DNA of 64,000 nt from assembly GCF_001571105.1 (NCBI RefSeq), contig NZ_BCTD01000016.1; one strand, 5' to 3'. Below the pieces are notes generated by a model. The model was given only the letters and a program-made list of their open reading frames with translations. It made no database searches and was not told the origin of the DNA. Positions 62,607 to 64,000 of the stretch are shown here, piece after piece. Made by a program: the position numbers and the translations under genes. Numbering within the stretch: the first letter of the stretch is position 1; each line of letters starts with the position of its first letter. The DNA is from Azotobacter vinelandii (GTDB lineage: Bacteria; Pseudomonadota; Gammaproteobacteria; Pseudomonadales; Pseudomonadaceae).

Positions 62607-64000
62607 ATGGCAACCTGTGCCGAAGACCGTCGCTACATCGAAGAAGACAGTCGCTATGCCCGTTTCGCAATCAATTGTTCGAACTGGGCCGAGCGCTGGT
62701 TTCCCGATTCCTGGGTATTCGCCGTGCTGGCGGTGGTCGTCGTCGCGCTGGCGGCGCTGGCCATGGGCGCGCGCCCGGCCGAGACCGCCAAGGCCTTCGG
62801 CGACGGTTTCTGGAGCCTGATCCCGTTCACCATGCAGATGGCCTTCGTGGTCATCGGCGGCTACGTGGTCGCCAGCTCGCCGCCGGCCTCCCGGCTGATC
62901 GGCCTGCTCGCGGCCGTGCCGAACAACGGTCGCTCGGCGGTCTGCTGGGTGGCCCTGATCTCGATGCTCGCCTCGCTGCTGAACTGGGGCCTGAGCCTGG
63001 TGTTCGGCGGCTTGCTGGTGCGCGCGCTGGCGCGCCGCGAGGAGCTGCGCATGGACTACCGGGCGGCCGGCGCCGCCGCCTACCTGGGCCTGGGCGCGGT
63101 GTGGGCGCTCGGCCTGTCGTCCTCGGCGGCGCAGTTGCAGGCGAATCCGGGCAGCCTGCCGCCTTCGATCCTGTCGATCACCGGCGTCATTCCCTTCACC
63201 GAGACCATCTTCCTCTGGCAGTCCGGCGTACTGCTGGTGGCGCTCGTGCTGGTGTCGCTGCTGGTCGCCTATGTCACCGCGCCGGGCGCCGCCAGCGCGC
63301 GCACCGCGCAGGCCTGCGGGGTCGACCCGGGCTTCGCGCCGCCGCCACCGGCGCAGCGCACGCGCCCCGGCGAGTGGCTGGAATACAGCCCGCTGCTGAT
63401 CATCCTGCTGGTTCTGCTCGCCGCCGGCTGGCTGGCCCAGGAGTTCGCCAGCAAGCCGGCCATCGAGGCGATTTCCGGGCTCAACACCTACAACCTGCTG
63501 TTCCTGATGCTCGGCGCGCTGCTTCACTGGCGGCCGCGCAGCTTCCTCGATGCCGTGGCGCGTGCGGTGCCGGCCACCGCCGGGGTGCTGATCCAGTTTC
63601 CGCTGTACGGTTCCATCGCCGCGATCATGACCAAGGTCGCCGGTGACGACGGCCAGACCCTTACCCATCACATTTCCACGCTTTTCGTGCAGGTCGCCTC
63701 GCACGACACCTACGCTCTGCTGATGGGAGTGTATTCGGCCGTGCTCGGGTTCTTCATTCCGTCGGGGGGCGGCAAGTGGATCATCGAGGCGCCCTACGTG
63801 ATGCAGGTCGCCAACGAACTGCGCTACCACCTGGGCTGGGCGGTGCAGATCTACAATGCCGCCGAGGCGCTGCCCAACCTGATCAACCCGTTCTACATGC
63901 TGCCTCTGCTGGGTGTGCTGGGACTGAAGGCGCGCGACGTGATCGGCTTTTCCTTCGTCCAACTGGTGGTGCATGCGCCGTTGGTGCTGGTACTTCTCTG
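62607..64000 (+). CDS. Short-chain fatty acid transporter, AtoE family (3' end outside window)
   Basis: 464 codons seen, running off the window end. AAGGA lies before the ATG. The family pattern starts RYARFAINCSNWAERWFPDSW and has about ten membrane helices, GFWSLIPFTMQMAFVVIGGY, NWGLSLVFGG, the loop VIPFTETIF and GFFIPSGGGKWIIEAPY. AtoE imports acetoacetate/butyrate-type acids. Length suggests only the last few residues are missing. With the dehydrogenase and thiolase scar it forms a short-chain fatty-acid use locus. Confidence 0.9.
   Translation, partial: MATCAEDRRYIEEDSRYARFAINCSNWAERWFPDSWVFAVLAVVVVALAALAMGARPAETAKAFGDGFWSLIPFTMQMAFVVIGGYVVASSPPASRLIGLLAAVPNNGRSAVCWVALISMLASLLNWGLSLVFGGLLVRALARREELRMDYRAAGAAAYLGLGAVWALGLSSSAAQLQANPGSLPPSILSITGVIPFTETIFLWQSGVLLVALVLVSLLVAYVTAPGAASARTAQACGVDPGFAPPPPAQRTRPGEWLEYSPLLIILLVLLAAGWLAQEFASKPAIEAISGLNTYNLLFLMLGALLHWRPRSFLDAVARAVPATAGVLIQFPLYGSIAAIMTKVAGDDGQTLTHHISTLFVQVASHDTYALLMGVYSAVLGFFIPSGGGKWIIEAPYVMQVANELRYHLGWAVQIYNAAEALPNLINPFYMLPLLGVLGLKARDVIGFSFVQLVVHAPLVLVLL

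Overview
The window is a high-GC chromosomal stretch from a gammaproteobacterium of the Pseudomonadaceae. This rests on recognisable Pseudomonas-type gene content and order: LysR-leuC-leuD-leuB-asd-asd paralog-fimV-truA-trpF-accD-folC-dedD-cvpA-purF-metZ-SDR, plus amrZ, fleQ, hsbA-hsbR-hptB and mexS/mexT-mexEF. An Azotobacter or close Pseudomonas relative fits best; the genus is inference.

Layout. 1-3.5 kb: two tRNA-Arg(ACG) genes (the first cut by the window edge), a small periplasmic protein, mgtE, amrZ and tRNA-Arg(CCT). 3.8-6 kb: a glutamine-synthetase-family ligase and a DUF2064 protein. 6.2-10.2 kb: a FleQ-type activator followed by the HsbA/HsbR/HptB partner-switching module. 10.2-13.2 kb: eda, a thioesterase, dusC, an orphan DUF2474 microprotein, and an Hsp20 gene with a sigma-32-type promoter. 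13.3-32 kb: the conserved leucine/aspartate-semialdehyde/FimV/accD-folC/purF-metZ block, on the + strand apart from its LysR regulator. 32.1-32.4 kb: tRNA-Val and tRNA-Asp with a promoter and terminator. 32.5-40.3 kb: a degenerate-looking nitrilase-like protein, a PLP enzyme, DUF1853, nadK, a phosphoesterase, glpG and an OprD-type porin.

40.3-46.4 kb is an accessory island and the most interesting part. Two near-duplicate 48/49-residue peptides share a leader, differ in a short tail and both end in Cys. Each lies behind a homologous, AT-rich upstream region. They are followed by a tightly packed operon: a polyprenyl-synthetase/ComQ-like protein with degenerate Asp motifs, a styrene-monooxygenase-type flavoprotein, a PqqD-like domain fused to an M50 membrane zinc protease, and a SAM methyltransferase. 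I read this as an undescribed RiPP (ribosomally made, modified peptide) pathway whose product is probably prenylated, oxidised and methylated, with the shared C-terminal Cys (or the conserved leader Trp) as the candidate prenylation site.

46.8-51.4 kb: a LacI-type regulator with an adjacent palindromic operator, then a monooxygenase-fold protein, two Tat-exported proteins (an aldo/keto reductase and a cupin) and a beta-hydroxyacid dehydrogenase. 51.4-58.1 kb: a MexEF RND efflux pump without OprN, its activator MexT, and a divergent MexS-type reductase. 58.1-64 kb: gene scars (GNAT, membrane signalling protein, thiolase), a PhoA-type alkaline phosphatase, a secreted protein of unknown function, a 3-hydroxyacyl-CoA dehydrogenase and a short-chain fatty acid transporter that runs off the window end.
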